Shown here: piece by piece, positions 9,561 through 18,775 of the stretch
How positions within the stretch are numbered: position 1 is the first letter of the stretch
Layout: every line of letters begins with the position of its first letter
Assembly (NCBI GenBank): GCA_947481685.1
Contig: CANKHA010000008.1
Span: 1 to 64,000, forward strand
Source: Bradyrhizobiaceae bacterium
GTDB lineage: Bacteria > Pseudomonadota > Alphaproteobacteria > Rhizobiales > Xanthobacteraceae
DNA length: 64,000 nt
Direction: 5' to 3'
The notes under the pieces: model-generated
The model's database searches: none
Told to the model about the DNA's origin: nothing
The model's input: only the letters and a program-made list of their open reading frames with translations
Program-made: the position numbers and the translations under genes

Positions 9561-10230
9561 TTGCGCGGGCGTGCCGCAACGCTTCAGCGCCCGTGACCGG
9601 ACGATCGAGTGGAAGCGCGGCAAAGTCTGCTTCTCCCACCAGCGCTGCTTCAAGCTCTTTGTGATACTGACGCCGCGGTATCTCCGAGGCTCCGAATGTC
9701 TTCAGGTGATCCGTCACGAACTGGGTATCGAGCAGCGTGAATCCGCCGGCGCGCAGCCGCGCCACGAGATGAACCAGCGCGACCTTCGACGCATCGCGTG
9801 CGTGGTGAAACATGCTTTCGCCGAAAAACGCGCGCGCCAGGCTGACGCCGTAGAGCCCGCCCACCAATTCATCGCCTTCATAGACTTCAACACTGTGGCA
9901 ATGGCCGCGCTCGTAAAGCCTGCGATAGAGATTGCGGATGCGGCCATTGATCCAGGTTCTGCCGCGGCCGGCCTGTGGGGCGGCGCAGCCGTCGATCACG
10001 CCTTCGAAATCGCGATTGATCGCCACGGTGAAACGGTCGGACCGTACCGTGCGCGCGAGTCTTCCGGGGACGTGGAAGGCATCGAGCGAAATGACGCCGC
10101 GCATTTCCGGCTCGATCCAGTAGAGCGCGTTGTCGTCGGCGCTTTCGGCCATCGGAAAAATGCCGCAGGCATAGGCCTTCAGCAGAACCTCGGGCGTGAT
10201 CTCAACGGCTGCGTTATCGCGGCTGGCCAT
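9553..10230 (-). CDS. aat: leucyl/phenylalanyl-tRNA--protein transferase
   Basis: This 225-residue enzyme transfers Leu or Phe from aminoacyl-tRNA to N-terminal Arg or Lys of proteins, marking them for ClpAP degradation in the N-degron pathway; it is cytosolic. The length and motifs fit: [10 protein letters not shown] near the start, [15 protein letters not shown](N)[36 protein letters not shown] (the family signature), and LDTQF(V)TDHLKTFGA. The ATG at 10230 gives the normal N-terminus. It is convergent with the DUF2155 gene. Its final residues and stop codon run into a palindromic repeat. Confidence 0.95.
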   Translation of the reverse strand: MASRDNAAVEITPEVLLKAYACGIFPMAESADDNALYWIEPEMRGVISLDAFHVPGRLARTVRSDRFTVAINRDFEGVIDGCAAPQAGRGRTWINGRIRNLYRRLYERGHCHSVEVYEGDELVGGLYGVSLARAFFGESMFHHARDASKVALVHLVARLRAGGFTLLDTQFVTDHLKTFGASEIPRRQYHKELEAALVGEADFAALPLDRPVTGAEALRHARASA

Positions 10231-10246
10231 GCGTATCCCTGGAACG

Positions 10247-10294
10247 GCGCGCGATCAGCAAAAGTGGGCACCGGTTTTGCGTCCGATCGCGCGC
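10247..10294. repeat. 48-bp palindromic intergenic repeat, copy 2 (opposite orientation)
   Basis: The ends GCGCGCGATC and GATCGCGCGC are inverted repeats. Its core, read on the reverse strand, is AACCGGTGCCCACTT, the same core as the copies at 9511 and 10308, so it is a divergent family member lying inverted. It sits just upstream of the aat start. Confidence 0.8.
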
Positions 10295-10307
10295 TAACTT
10301 TAGACTC

Positions 10308-10357
10308 GCGCATGATCTTATTCGGCGAACCGGTTCCCACTTCGCCGGATCATGCGC
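10308..10357. repeat. 50-bp palindromic intergenic repeat, copy 3
   Basis: It shares the terminal inverted repeats GCGCATGATC/GATCATGCGC and the core with copy 1. It forms an inverted pair with copy 2 only 13 bases away, in the 266-base gap between aat and a response regulator gene. Confidence 0.85.
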
Positions 10358-10496
10358 CGGTAATCTACGACGGTCTCGGCCCGATGTGGAGGTGCGTTAA
10401 CGGGTTGCTAGGCATGAAATCCACAAATTGAAGCAAGATTGAAAACAAAACCGTAATCAGGCGTTGGCCACTCGGGACGAATACGAGGAGGTTGTG

Positions 10497-10886
10497 ATGG
10501 GTCAAATGGTTCCCATACGCCAAAGCGCCAACATACTGGTTGTGGAAGACGAGGCATTGATCGGCGTGATGATCGCCGATGCACTGGAAGAGCAGGGGTT
10601 CGGCGTCATGCTGGTATCTAATGCCGCCGAAGCGCTTTCGCACATTGCGTCCGGCGCGCAGGTCGATGCCCTGTTCACCGACATCGATCTTCCGGGTGCC
10701 ATGGACGGTTCGGAATTGGCAACCCGGGTCCGCCTGCTGCGCCCCGATTTGCCCATTGTGTACGCATCAGGCCACTGGCGGCCAACCGACAAGGACAGGT
10801 TGGTGCCGCGCTCGGTCTTTTTGGCAAAACCTTACAGTCTGCGCGACGCCGGAAATTTGCTGATGAGGCTCGTGGCCGTTCACTGA
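10497..10886 (+). CDS. single-domain response regulator (receiver domain)
   Basis: A 129-residue stand-alone CheY-like receiver. Landmarks: NILVVEDEALIG (the acidic pair), the phosphoacceptor Asp in LFTDIDLPGAMDG, the switch Ser in VYASGHW, and the conserved Lys in FLAKPYSLRD. The ATG at 10497 is preceded by a strong GAGGAGG ribosome-binding site, which decides the start. There is no output domain, so it should work by protein contact or phosphate transfer. It converges on a cluster of two kinases and a second response regulator and may be their partner, but this is inferred from position. Confidence 0.88.
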   Translation: MGQMVPIRQSANILVVEDEALIGVMIADALEEQGFGVMLVSNAAEALSHIASGAQVDALFTDIDLPGAMDGSELATRVRLLRPDLPIVYASGHWRPTDKDRLVPRSVFLAKPYSLRDAGNLLMRLVAVH

Positions 10887-10894
10887 AGCGCCGC

Positions 10895-11959
10895 TTATCG
10901 CGCGGCATCGACCGCAAATGCGATTTCGACGCGGGTGCCTTTACCCAAGCTGTCGTGACGAATGGAGGCCCCGAGTTTTTCGGCCATCGCCTTGACGATG
11001 CGTCCGCCAAGACCGCCGGTGGACGAGGGAGAATGGCCGTCGTAACCGATCCCTTCGTCTTCCACGCTCACCATAGCGTGCGTTGGGCCGGTTGATTTCA
11101 ATGTGACGCGGATCGGGCCGGATCCAGAGGGATAGGCGTATTTTAACGCATTGGTGACGAGCTCGTTGACGATGATGCCGATAGCAATCGCGCGGTCCGG
11201 CTCGGTTTCGACCGTTTCGGTGGAAATGCTCAACTGCTCGAGCTCGCCGCTTTCCGAGGAAATGCGAAGGTCATCGACCAGCGCCTTCAGATATTGATCC
11301 ACCGCAACCGATGTCACGTCGCCGGAGATGTAGAGCCGGCGATGCACCTCTGCCACCGCCATCACCCGATTGGTCGCTTGCGTCAACGCCGTTTTCACCT
11401 CGTCGCTCGAGCCCGCGCTGCCTTGCATGTGCAGCATCGAGGCGATCAGCTGCAGTGAATTTCCGACGCGATGATTGACCTCCCGCAACAAAACCTCGCG
11501 TTCTGCGGCAAGGGCTTCGAAACGATCGCGTGCGGCGCGGATTTCCGCTTCGGCCTGCTCCTTGGCCCGGCGCATCCGCGTATTTTCCAGCGCATGCTCA
11601 ACCGCGGCTTTCAGCAGCGGAATGAATTCGCCCTGTAAATCTTTTGTCACATAATCGGCGGCGCCTGCCTTGAGCGCGCCAACGGCAATGCGGCTGTCTT
11701 CAGAGGCCGTGACAAAAATCACCGGCGGGGGTTCGAGCAGTTTCAGGATGCTGGCGAGCGTCTGGAGGCCGTCAATGCCTGGCATGCTTTGATCGAGAGC
11801 AATGGCGTCGATGCCGCCAGCCGACAACCGTGCCAGACCGTCGGCGCCTGAGATTGCGTGCTCGACATCAAAACCCTGGGGAGCAAGCCGCTTTTGCACC
11901 AGGCGCGCGAGGCCGGGATCATCGTCGATAAACAGGAGCTTTATCGGCGGATTGTGCAT
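10895..11959 (-). CDS. hybrid receiver-HisKA_2 histidine kinase
   Basis: A 354-residue cytoplasmic protein. Residues 6-120 are a receiver domain (LLFIDDDPGLA; phosphoacceptor Asp in IALDQSMPGIDG; FVTASED; VTKDL). A short coiled coil (RRAKEQAEAEIRAARDRFEA) leads to a HisKA_2-type dimerisation/phosphotransfer segment with the phosphorylated His in REVNHRVGNSLQLIASML, and a HATPase domain (IIVNELVTNALKYAYP, DEGIGYDG, GGLGGRIVKAM). This class is widespread in Hyphomicrobiales stress and light signalling. The ATG at 11959 overlaps the stop of the upstream regulator as TGATG; an in-frame TTG one codon earlier is possible. It is the last gene of a reverse-strand signalling series. Confidence 0.88.
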   Translation of the reverse strand: MHNPPIKLLFIDDDPGLARLVQKRLAPQGFDVEHAISGADGLARLSAGGIDAIALDQSMPGIDGLQTLASILKLLEPPPVIFVTASEDSRIAVGALKAGAADYVTKDLQGEFIPLLKAAVEHALENTRMRRAKEQAEAEIRAARDRFEALAAEREVLLREVNHRVGNSLQLIASMLHMQGSAGSSDEVKTALTQATNRVMAVAEVHRRLYISGDVTSVAVDQYLKALVDDLRISSESGELEQLSISTETVETEPDRAIAIGIIVNELVTNALKYAYPSGSGPIRVTLKSTGPTHAMVSVEDEGIGYDGHSPSSTGGLGGRIVKAMAEKLGASIRHDSLGKGTRVEIAFAVDAAR

Positions 11960-12396
11960 CAAGAGGTCGCAGGAACCTGAATGACGGAAAAGAACAGCCC
12001 CAATTGCCGAATGGCATTGGCGAAGTTTTCGTAGTTCACGGGCTTGGTAATGTAGACGTTACAGCCAAGATCATAGCAGCGCTGGATTTCCTTGGCGTCA
12101 TCAGTGGTGGTCAACACCACGACCGGGGAGCGCCTGAGGTGCTCGTTTTCCTTCACGCGCCTGAGGATATCGATGCCGGTCATGTCGGGCAGATTGAGAT
12201 CGAGCAGGATGAGCAGCGCCTTGCCCTTGTTAGTGGCACCGGTGCCGTCGGGACCGAGAAGAAATTTGATGGCGTCGGTGCCGTTGTTGAAAGGAATGAT
12301 CTCGTTGCTGACGCCCGCGCGGCGAATATTTTTCTCGATCAGCCGGGCGTGACCTTCGTCATCTTCGATCATGATGATGGTGACGTGATCGCTCAT
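11959..12396 (-). CDS. response regulator, Rcp1-like receiver
   Basis: A 145-residue single receiver domain of the Rcp1 type often paired with phytochrome or CHASE-type kinases. It has IIMIEDDEGHARLIEKN (acidic pair and the helix typical of the class), the phosphoacceptor Asp in LILLDLNLPDMTGIDIL, VVVLTTTDD, and YITKPVNYENF. Its start codon overlaps the stop of the upstream kinase by four bases (ATGA), and its stop overlaps the start of the downstream hybrid kinase, showing translational coupling of the three genes. Confidence 0.9.
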   Translation of the reverse strand: MSDHVTIIMIEDDEGHARLIEKNIRRAGVSNEIIPFNNGTDAIKFLLGPDGTGATNKGKALLILLDLNLPDMTGIDILRRVKENEHLRRSPVVVLTTTDDAKEIQRCYDLGCNVYITKPVNYENFANAIRQLGLFFSVIQVPATS

Positions 12397-13900
12397 GCTG
12401 CCTCACTCCTGTCTTTCTGCTCACTCCAGAACCGCGGCAGGCTCACCGTAAAGACGGCGCCCTGACCCAATTCCGATTTCACCGAGAGCGATCCGCCAAT
12501 CCTGCGCACCAAAGCGCGAACGTGGGCGAGGCCGATGCCTTCGCCGGGACGGTCTTGAACACCCGCACGCCGGAACAGCTCAAAGATACGTTGATAGTCG
12601 GAGGCGTCGATACCCCGGCCATTATCCTTGACCTCGTACACCATAGCCGTCGCCATTTCCCGGCCGGTGATTTCGATCTGCCCGGGCACGCCGGCGCGCA
12701 GATATTTCAAAGCATTATCCACGAGGTTTGAGAAGACCTGCTCAAGCGCAAATCTGTCGCTCGTGATGGCTGGCAGGTCACCGATCGTCACGTTGGCGTT
12801 TGCCTCCGTCGCCTGATGGGCGAGTGTATCGCGGATACTCCTCAGGAGAAGGTTCATATCAACCAGTTCCGGCTTGAATTCCCTGCGACCCTCGCGTGAC
12901 AGGCGTAGCACCGCGTTGATCAGCCGGTCCATCTTAGTGATGGATGACTTAATAAATCCAATGGCCTCGTCGAAATCGCTGGCGAGATTTCCGGCCGCAG
13001 GTGCGGTATCCGACTCTGCCTGGAGCCTGGCGAGTTCCTTCCGAAGCTTCTCAATCTCGTCGAAGATGTCCTTCCGCAGGTTTTCCAGCTCGGTGGTGAA
13101 GCCCATGATGTTGACGAGCGGCGCGCGCAGGTCGTGGCTGACGATATAGGCGAACCGCTGGAGCTCGTCGTTGGCTTCCTTGAGATCCGCCGTCCGGTAT
13201 TCAATGATCTGTTCGAGGTTGTCGTTGGTGGCGGCGAGCTCGGACTGCGCGGCTTCGCGCTGGCGGATAGTTCGCTGCATGAAAAAGACGGAGAGACCGC
13301 CAAACAAGGCAATCAGGCCGGCACCCAACAGGGTAAGAACGAGCAGGGTGGCGTTTGTTTGTCTTGCATCCTTGGTGCGACGATCAAGCAGCCTGCCTTC
13401 GTCGGCGATTGTGGTTTCGATCTGGTCACGCAAGGCATTCATCATCGCACGGCCATCGCCGCTTCGCACCAGTGCCTGAGCTTGTTCACGTCGGCCGGCG
13501 CCGTAAAGTTCGATGCTCCTGTTCATTTCCGCAAGCTTGATGCCGATCATCGCGTCCATGATTTCCAGATCTCTCAAGCGGACATCATTGTCGGATGTGA
13601 GCTCCTTGAGTTCATCGAGTTTTTGGGGGCCGTCTGGACGGCAGCGCGATACTCTTCGAGGTAGGCGCCGTTGCCGGTGTAGAGATATCCACGCTGGGAC
13701 GCTTCGGTACGCCGCAATTCCAGCAACAGACTGGAGAAGCGATCCTGCACGCGCAAGGTGTGGGCAACCCAGAGGGATTCTGCGGCGGAGCGCTGGACAA
13801 GCAGCACCGTCGCTGCGCTGAGGCCGATCAGCAACAGCAAGCCTGCCGTGAGCAGGATCGGTTGCAATGAAATCGCCTTCCGCCATTGCGCAACGGCCAT
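12393..13900 (-). CDS. CHASE3-domain sensor histidine kinase, interrupted by one frameshift
   Basis: Restoring one base gives a 502-residue membrane kinase. Residues 1-93 are in one frame: a membrane helix (LLTAGLLLLIGLSAATVLLV) and the first half of a CHASE3 sensor domain (RRTEASQRGYLYTGN). The rest continues in another frame from LDELKELTSDN: the second half of CHASE3, a second membrane helix (ATLLVLTLLGAGLIALFGG), a coiled coil, HisKA with the phosphorylated His in YIVSHDLRAPLVNIMGF, and HATPase motifs (NLVDNALKYL, DNGRGID, GEGIGLAHV). The break falls at a C5A5 run (13620-13629), where a sixth A would restore TAPKKLDEL. It may be a sequencing error, a real mutation or, less likely, recoding. 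It starts 9 bases after accC. Confidence 0.8.
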
Positions 13901-13909
13901 GCGATTTCC

Positions 13910-15262
13910 CTACGGCTCCATCCCGCCGCCGGCGAGGAACTGTTCAAGCCAATGGATGTGGTAATCGCCGTCGATGATCGCCGGCTCGCGGACGAGTGCG
14001 CGAAACAGCGGAAGTGTCGTCTCGACGCCATCGACCACCATTTCATCGAGTGCACGCTTGAGGCGCATCAGACATTCCGGCCGGGTCTTGCCATGGACGA
14101 TCAGTTTGCCGACCAGGGAGTCGTAATAGGACGGAATAGTGTAGCCCTGATAGACCGCTGAATCGATGCGGACGCCAAGGCCGCCGGGCGCGTGATAATG
14201 CGCGATCTTGCCGGGTGAGGGCCGGAACGAGACCGGATTTTCCGCATTGATGCGGCATTCGATCGAGTGGCCGTGGAATCGCACTTCCTTTTGCGTCAAT
14301 GGCAGATCGCCACCGGCCGCGACACGAATCTGTTCAAGCACAAGATCGATGTCGGTGATCATCTCTGTCACCGGATGCTCGACCTGAATGCGGGTATTCA
14401 TTTCGATGAAATAGAATTCGCCATCCTCGTAGAGGAATTCGACCGTGCCCACGCCGAGATATTTCAGCTCGCGCATGGCGGCAGCGACTATTTCACCGAT
14501 GACATCGCGCGCGGCAACGTTCAGCGCGGGAGAGGGGCTTTCTTCCAGAACCTTCTGATGCCGCCGCTGCAGCGAGCAATCGCGCTCGCCGAGATGGATG
14601 GCATTACCGCGGCCATCGCCCAGCACCTGGATCTCGATGTGGCGCGGCTTCTGCAGATATCTTTCCAGATAGACGGCATCGTCGCCAAAGGCGGCCTGCG
14701 CTTCGGAGCGCGCGGTGGACAGCGCGGTGGAAAGCTCCGCTTCAGTGAGGGCAACCTTCATGCCGCGGCCACCGCCACCGGCTGCGGCTTTCACCAGAAG
14801 CGGGAAGCCGATCTCGCGGCCGACCGCCATGGCTTCAACGTCGCTCTTGATCCCGCCGTCGGAGCCGGGAACGACCGGAATGCCGAGCCGCTTCGCGGTG
14901 CGCTTGGCTTCAATCTTGTCGCCCATGATGCGGATATGTTCCGGCTTCGGGCCGATGAAATGAACCTTGTGCTCGCCGAGAATTTCGGCGAAGCGCGCGT
15001 TCTCCGAGAGGAAGCCGTAGCCGGGATGCACGGCATCGGCGCCGGTGATCTCGCAGGCTGCCAGCAGCGCGGGCACGTTGAGATAGCTGTCGCGCGCCGC
15101 CGGCGGTCCGATGCAGACGCTTTCGTCGGCGAGGCGCACATGCATGGCGTCAGCGTCGGCGGTGGAATGCACGGCAACGGTCGCGATGCCGAGCTCCTTG
15201 CAGGCCCGCAAGACGCGCAACGCAATCTCACCGCGATTGGCGATCAGGATTTTGTCGAACAT
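13910..15262 (-). CDS. accC: acetyl-CoA carboxylase biotin carboxylase subunit
   Basis: A 450-residue ATP-grasp enzyme that carboxylates biotin on AccB, the first half-reaction of malonyl-CoA synthesis for fatty acids. Landmarks: KILIANRGEIALRVLRA start, HPGYGFLSENARFAE, the glycine-rich ATP loop VKAAAGGGGRGMKV, GERDCSLQRRHQKVLEE, and EMNTRIQVEHPVTEMITD with the catalytic Glu/Arg residues. The length is standard. It lies 39 bases downstream of accB in the usual accBC order, and a kinase gene follows 9 bases later, so the signalling genes probably share its transcript. Confidence 0.97.
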   Translation of the reverse strand: MFDKILIANRGEIALRVLRACKELGIATVAVHSTADADAMHVRLADESVCIGPPAARDSYLNVPALLAACEITGADAVHPGYGFLSENARFAEILGEHKVHFIGPKPEHIRIMGDKIEAKRTAKRLGIPVVPGSDGGIKSDVEAMAVGREIGFPLLVKAAAGGGGRGMKVALTEAELSTALSTARSEAQAAFGDDAVYLERYLQKPRHIEIQVLGDGRGNAIHLGERDCSLQRRHQKVLEESPSPALNVAARDVIGEIVAAAMRELKYLGVGTVEFLYEDGEFYFIEMNTRIQVEHPVTEMITDIDLVLEQIRVAAGGDLPLTQKEVRFHGHSIECRINAENPVSFRPSPGKIAHYHAPGGLGVRIDSAVYQGYTIPSYYDSLVGKLIVHGKTRPECLMRLKRALDEMVVDGVETTLPLFRALVREPAIIDGDYHIHWLEQFLAGGGMEP

Positions 15263-15301
15263 GTCAGAACCGCCAGCCTAAGCCAGCTGTGACGAGCACT
15301 G

Positions 15302-15796
15302 TCATTCGATGATCATCAGCGGTTCGCCGAATTCCACCGGCTTGCCGTCCTCGATCATGATCTGGACCACAGTGCCCGCGCGCGGCGCCGGGATCTGATT
15401 CATCGTCTTCATCGCTTCGATGATCAGGAGCGTCTGGCCGGCGCGAACCTTGCTGCCGACTTCGACGAAGGGGCGCGCGCCAGGCTCAGCCGAGAGATAG
15501 GCGGTGCCCACCATCGGGGAGGCCACGGCGCCTGGATTCTTGGCCGGATCGGGCGGGGCGGTTGAAGTGATTCCGATGGGGGCGATAGCCGTTGCGACGG
15601 GCGCGGCCATCGAGGCCGTCATCATCTGGCCGCCGCGTGCGACGCGGACACGCAAGCCGGAATGCTCGATCTCGATTTCGCTCAGGCCTGTTTCCTCGAG
15701 CAGAGCGGAGAGCTCGCGGATCATTCCCTTGTCCACCGCCGACGTTGCGGCTGGTTTGGATTTGGGTGTGGATTTTCCTTTGGGCTTAGAGGCCAC
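15302..15796 (-). CDS. accB: acetyl-CoA carboxylase biotin carboxyl carrier protein
   Basis: A 164-residue biotin carrier. Residues 1-20 are Lys/Ser/Pro-rich, 21-55 form the N-terminal helical region (IRELSALLEETGLSEIEIE), a linker rich in Ala/Pro follows, and the C-terminal biotinyl domain (about 88-164) begins at VASPMVGTAYLS. The biotinylated Lys is in IEAMKTMNQIPA; the family consensus is EAMKMMNEI, so one Met is replaced by Thr and Glu by Gln, a variant I associate with Bradyrhizobium-type AccB. It starts 3 bases after aroQ ends and precedes accC. Confidence 0.96.
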   Translation of the reverse strand: MASKPKGKSTPKSKPAATSAVDKGMIRELSALLEETGLSEIEIEHSGLRVRVARGGQMMTASMAAPVATAIAPIGITSTAPPDPAKNPGAVASPMVGTAYLSAEPGARPFVEVGSKVRAGQTLLIIEAMKTMNQIPAPRAGTVVQIMIEDGKPVEFGEPLMIIE

Positions 15797-15799
15797 GGT

Positions 15800-16255
15800 T
15801 CAACTCTTCTTGTTTGTGGTGGTCATGGCGGCGAGACCGGCAATCGCCAGCGCGTAGCCTTCGATTCCGAAGCCGCAGAGCGAAGCCTTGGCAGCCATGG
15901 CGACGAAGGAATGGTGACGGAAGCTTTCCCGGGCATGAATGTTGGTAATATGCACTTCGATAACCGGCGTATTGGCCGCCAGCAAGGCGTCGTGAATCGA
16001 CACCGACGAATGACTATAGCCTGCGGCATTGATGATGATACCGGCGGCCTTGTTGGCCCTGGCCTCATGGATCCAGTCGATCAATTCGCCTTCACGGTTG
16101 GACTGGCGGAACTCGATGCCGAAACCATGGTCCTTTGCCGTTTTCCGGCACAGGGCTTCCACATCCTTCAGAGTCGCGCGCCCGTACTTCTCCGGCTCTC
16201 GGCTGCCGAGCAGGTTCAAATTCGGACCGTTGAGGATGTAAATGGTTTTGGCCAT
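15800..16255 (-). CDS. aroQ: type II 3-dehydroquinate dehydratase
   Basis: A 151-residue dodecameric-type enzyme that dehydrates 3-dehydroquinate in the shikimate pathway. Landmarks: [20 protein letters not shown] (with the catalytic Arg and Tyr), [20 protein letters not shown] (Asn and substrate loop), and [18 protein letters not shown] (catalytic His, substrate Arg). The length is standard. It is the first gene of the aroQ-accB-accC series, an order often seen in alphaproteobacteria. The start MAKTIYI is preceded by a 160-base gap that should hold the promoter. Confidence 0.97.
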   Translation of the reverse strand: MAKTIYILNGPNLNLLGSREPEKYGRATLKDVEALCRKTAKDHGFGIEFRQSNREGELIDWIHEARANKAAGIIINAAGYSHSSVSIHDALLAANTPVIEVHITNIHARESFRHHSFVAMAAKASLCGFGIEGYALAIAGLAAMTTTNKKS

Positions 16256-16415
16256 GACCGTTTAATAGCGGATTTCGGTGCCGGATCAGCGCAATAGGCA
16301 CTCAGACCGGACTTTTATAGGTGCCCGGAGGGACAAGGGGAAGCCGGAATGGAACGAACCGGGCCCATTTACCAATAAAGTAAACGAGGGAACCCGGTTT
16401 TGCCGATTGCGCGCC

Positions 16416-17180
16416 TCAGCAAGTGGCCTTGCCGCAGCGGGCCGCGTTGATCTTTTCCTTCAGATTGGGAAGCCCGACGGCGCCGACCACGACCTCGGAA
16501 CCGACTACATAGCTTGGGGTGCCGCTCAGACCGAGCGCATCGGCCAGCTTGAAGCTTTCCTCGATCGTCGCCTTGGGCTCATCGCCGGCCATGTCCTTTT
16601 CCAGGCGGGCCACATCAAACCCGGCGTCCTTGGCGGCGGCCAGCGCCTGCGCTTTGCCGACGGCGCCGCGGTTGTTCAGCAGCTTCTGGTGGAAATCGAG
16701 ATATTTCTTGCCGGTAGCGTCCTGCATCCGCGCGGCGACTGCCACCTTTGCGGCGTCCACCGAGCCTTCGCCAAGGACGGGGAACTCCTTCAGCACGACC
16801 CGGAGCTTGGAGTCGTTCTTCATGAGCTCAAGCATGTCGGAGAGGGCGCGTTTGCAGTAGCCGCAGTTGTAATCGAAGAACTCGACCATGGTGACGTCGC
16901 CCTGCGGATTGCCGATCACGACCTGTCGCTTGGAATTGAACAGCGCTTCCGAATGGTCCTTCACCGCGGCCTGGTGCTTGGCGGCTTCCAGTGTGGCCTG
17001 GCGCTTTTCGAGTTCCGCATAGGCTTCCTGCAGAACCTCGGGATTCTTGACGAGATAGTTCTTGATGATGGCCTCGATCTCCGTGCGCTGGGCAGGAGAC
17101 ACGCTCTGGGCGGAGGCGGGCAATACGGGCGCCGCAAACAGGATCGCCGTCGCAACGAACAGGCGCAGAGTGGAGGTCAT
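16416..17180 (-). CDS. exported DsbA-family thiol-disulfide oxidoreductase
   Basis: A 254-residue periplasmic protein with a signal peptide (LRLFVATAILFAAPVLPASA). Residues 27-75 hold a helical N-terminal extension (RTEIEAIIKNYLVKNPEVLQ) known from DsbA/ScsC-like proteins that oligomerise. The thioredoxin fold follows with the active-site CGYC in FFDYNCGYCKRALSDM, and the cis-Pro loop GTPSYVVG near residue 220. The C-terminus has a further Cys pair (ARCGKATC). It probably oxidises or isomerises disulfides. The ATG at 17180 puts the signal peptide at the start; an in-frame TTG 16 codons earlier is less likely. It follows the M48 protease gene by 19 bases. Confidence 0.92.
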   Translation of the reverse strand: MTSTLRLFVATAILFAAPVLPASAQSVSPAQRTEIEAIIKNYLVKNPEVLQEAYAELEKRQATLEAAKHQAAVKDHSEALFNSKRQVVIGNPQGDVTMVEFFDYNCGYCKRALSDMLELMKNDSKLRVVLKEFPVLGEGSVDAAKVAVAARMQDATGKKYLDFHQKLLNNRGAVGKAQALAAAKDAGFDVARLEKDMAGDEPKATIEESFKLADALGLSGTPSYVVGSEVVVGAVGLPNLKEKINAARCGKATC

Positions 17181-17199
17181 CGGCGTATCCTTTTTCGGC

Positions 17200-18597
17200 T
17201 CAATTGGTCTTGGCTTTGGAGGCGACAATATCGTCAGCCTTCACCCAGCCTGGGCTCCCGACGGGGAAACGTGTTTTGGCGCGCGTGGCGAGATCGCGCG
17301 CGGTGCGCGCATCGCCGCGCATCACCGCCGCCAGAGCGGAGGAGAGATCGGCCTGCGCGAGATCGCCTTTACGTCCATATGCCATCGCGAGCTGGGTATA
17401 GCCTTCCGAGCTTTCCGGTTCCTTAGCGAGCGCCGTGCGCAGCAGCGCCACCGCTTCGTCCGCGGCCTTGGCATCTTTCGAGGCGATCAGTGCCTGCGCC
17501 AGCATGATCTGGATCAGCGCCGGATTTGGCGCCGCTTGCGCGGCATGCCGCAACGGCGGGATCGCCGCGGCGACCTGGCCGCTTTCCAGCAGCGCCTGGC
17601 CCTTGAGCTCATAGAAATAAGGATTGTTCGGTTGTGCCTGGATCAGGCCATCGATCTGGGCGAACGCGCCGCGCAGGTCGGAATGCTTGTACGCCGAGAT
17701 GGCGCGGGCATAGCGCGCAGGCAGGCTGGTGTCGCTCGGCGGATAACGGCGCGCGACGGCATCCGGCCGGTCCATGAAGCCGTATAACTTGGCGCGCATC
17801 AGGTCATGACGCTGCTGCAGCTCCGGGGGGTCTTTCTTGTCCCAGTAGGGGCTCGCCTTGGCGAGCTCGGCAAGCGACGCGACGCGTTCGGCCGGCATGG
17901 GATGCGACTGCGTGTAAGGGTCGGCGAAACGCGCCGAGAACAGGATCTGGTCCGACAGCCGCTTGAAGGTGTCGTACATGCCCTTCGGCGACTGGCCGGT
18001 GGCGGTGAGGAATTTTACGCCGGCACGATCCGCCTGTTCTTCCTGTCCGCGGATGTAGGAGAGCAGGGTGCGGCGGATCACTTCCTGCGGCGCCATCAAC
18101 GCGGCCATGCTGGCATTGCTGGCGTTGACGCTGCCGCTTTGCGCTGCGGCCACCATCGCTCCAACGCCGAGAACGGTGGCCAGAATCGATTGGGTCGAAG
18201 CGTTTTTCAATTGCTCGCGCATCTTGGCGAGATGACCGCCGGCGAGATGGCCGGTCTCGTGCGCGAGCACGCCGATCACTTCGTTCGGCGTCGTTGCTTC
18301 GCTGAGTGTTCCGGAGTTGATGAAGATGCGATGGCCGTCGGCAACGAAGGCGTTGAAGCTGCGGTCGTTGATGATGACGATGCGGATATTCTGCTGCGTG
18401 AGCCCGGCGGTGCGCAGAATGGCCGCGCTGTATTCGCGCAGCAGTTGCTCGGTTTCGGCATCGCGGATGACACCGCTTTGCGCGCGCGCGGATACGGGCA
18501 GCCAAAGGAGCGCCGCCAAGGCACCGGCCGCAAGGCGGAAAGCTGGCGTCAACCGCCGTCCCTTGATAGGTCTTTCCACCAGGCTCATCGGGGTCAT
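17200..18597 (-). CDS. exported M48-family metalloprotease with TPR repeats (BepA-like)
   Basis: A 465-residue protein with an N-terminal signal segment (FRLAAGALAALLWLPVSARA). The peptidase domain has the zinc motif HETGHLAGGH near residue 130 and the third ligand region RGQEEQADRAGVKF. The second half is TPR-like (repeated helical units around ARAISAYKHSDLRGAFAQ, PYFYELKGQALLESGQ and SSEGYTQLAMAYGRKGD). This architecture equals BepA (YfgC), a periplasmic protease that assists or degrades outer membrane proteins such as LptD. It forms a pair with the DsbA-like gene, fitting a shared role in envelope protein folding. The ATG at 18597 is chosen because it puts the signal at the start; 18588 is an alternative. 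Confidence 0.92.
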   Translation of the reverse strand: MTPMSLVERPIKGRRLTPAFRLAAGALAALLWLPVSARAQSGVIRDAETEQLLREYSAAILRTAGLTQQNIRIVIINDRSFNAFVADGHRIFINSGTLSEATTPNEVIGVLAHETGHLAGGHLAKMREQLKNASTQSILATVLGVGAMVAAAQSGSVNASNASMAALMAPQEVIRRTLLSYIRGQEEQADRAGVKFLTATGQSPKGMYDTFKRLSDQILFSARFADPYTQSHPMPAERVASLAELAKASPYWDKKDPPELQQRHDLMRAKLYGFMDRPDAVARRYPPSDTSLPARYARAISAYKHSDLRGAFAQIDGLIQAQPNNPYFYELKGQALLESGQVAAAIPPLRHAAQAAPNPALIQIMLAQALIASKDAKAADEAVALLRTALAKEPESSEGYTQLAMAYGRKGDLAQADLSSALAAVMRGDARTARDLATRAKTRFPVGSPGWVKADDIVASKAKTN

Positions 18598-18775
18598 GAA
18601 TCTCAAGAATGTGTAGTAAGAGCGCACGCTAGGGATGTGAAACACAGCGGTCAACTGATGTTCCGGAACACGCGCCATGCCCAGCAAATCCGGGCGAAAC
18701 CGCATGCCGCAGGGAAGCGGTTGAATGCGGCAACAGCGGGGCGGTGGATGCAGATCCAGGCCGGGTGGCGGCGCT

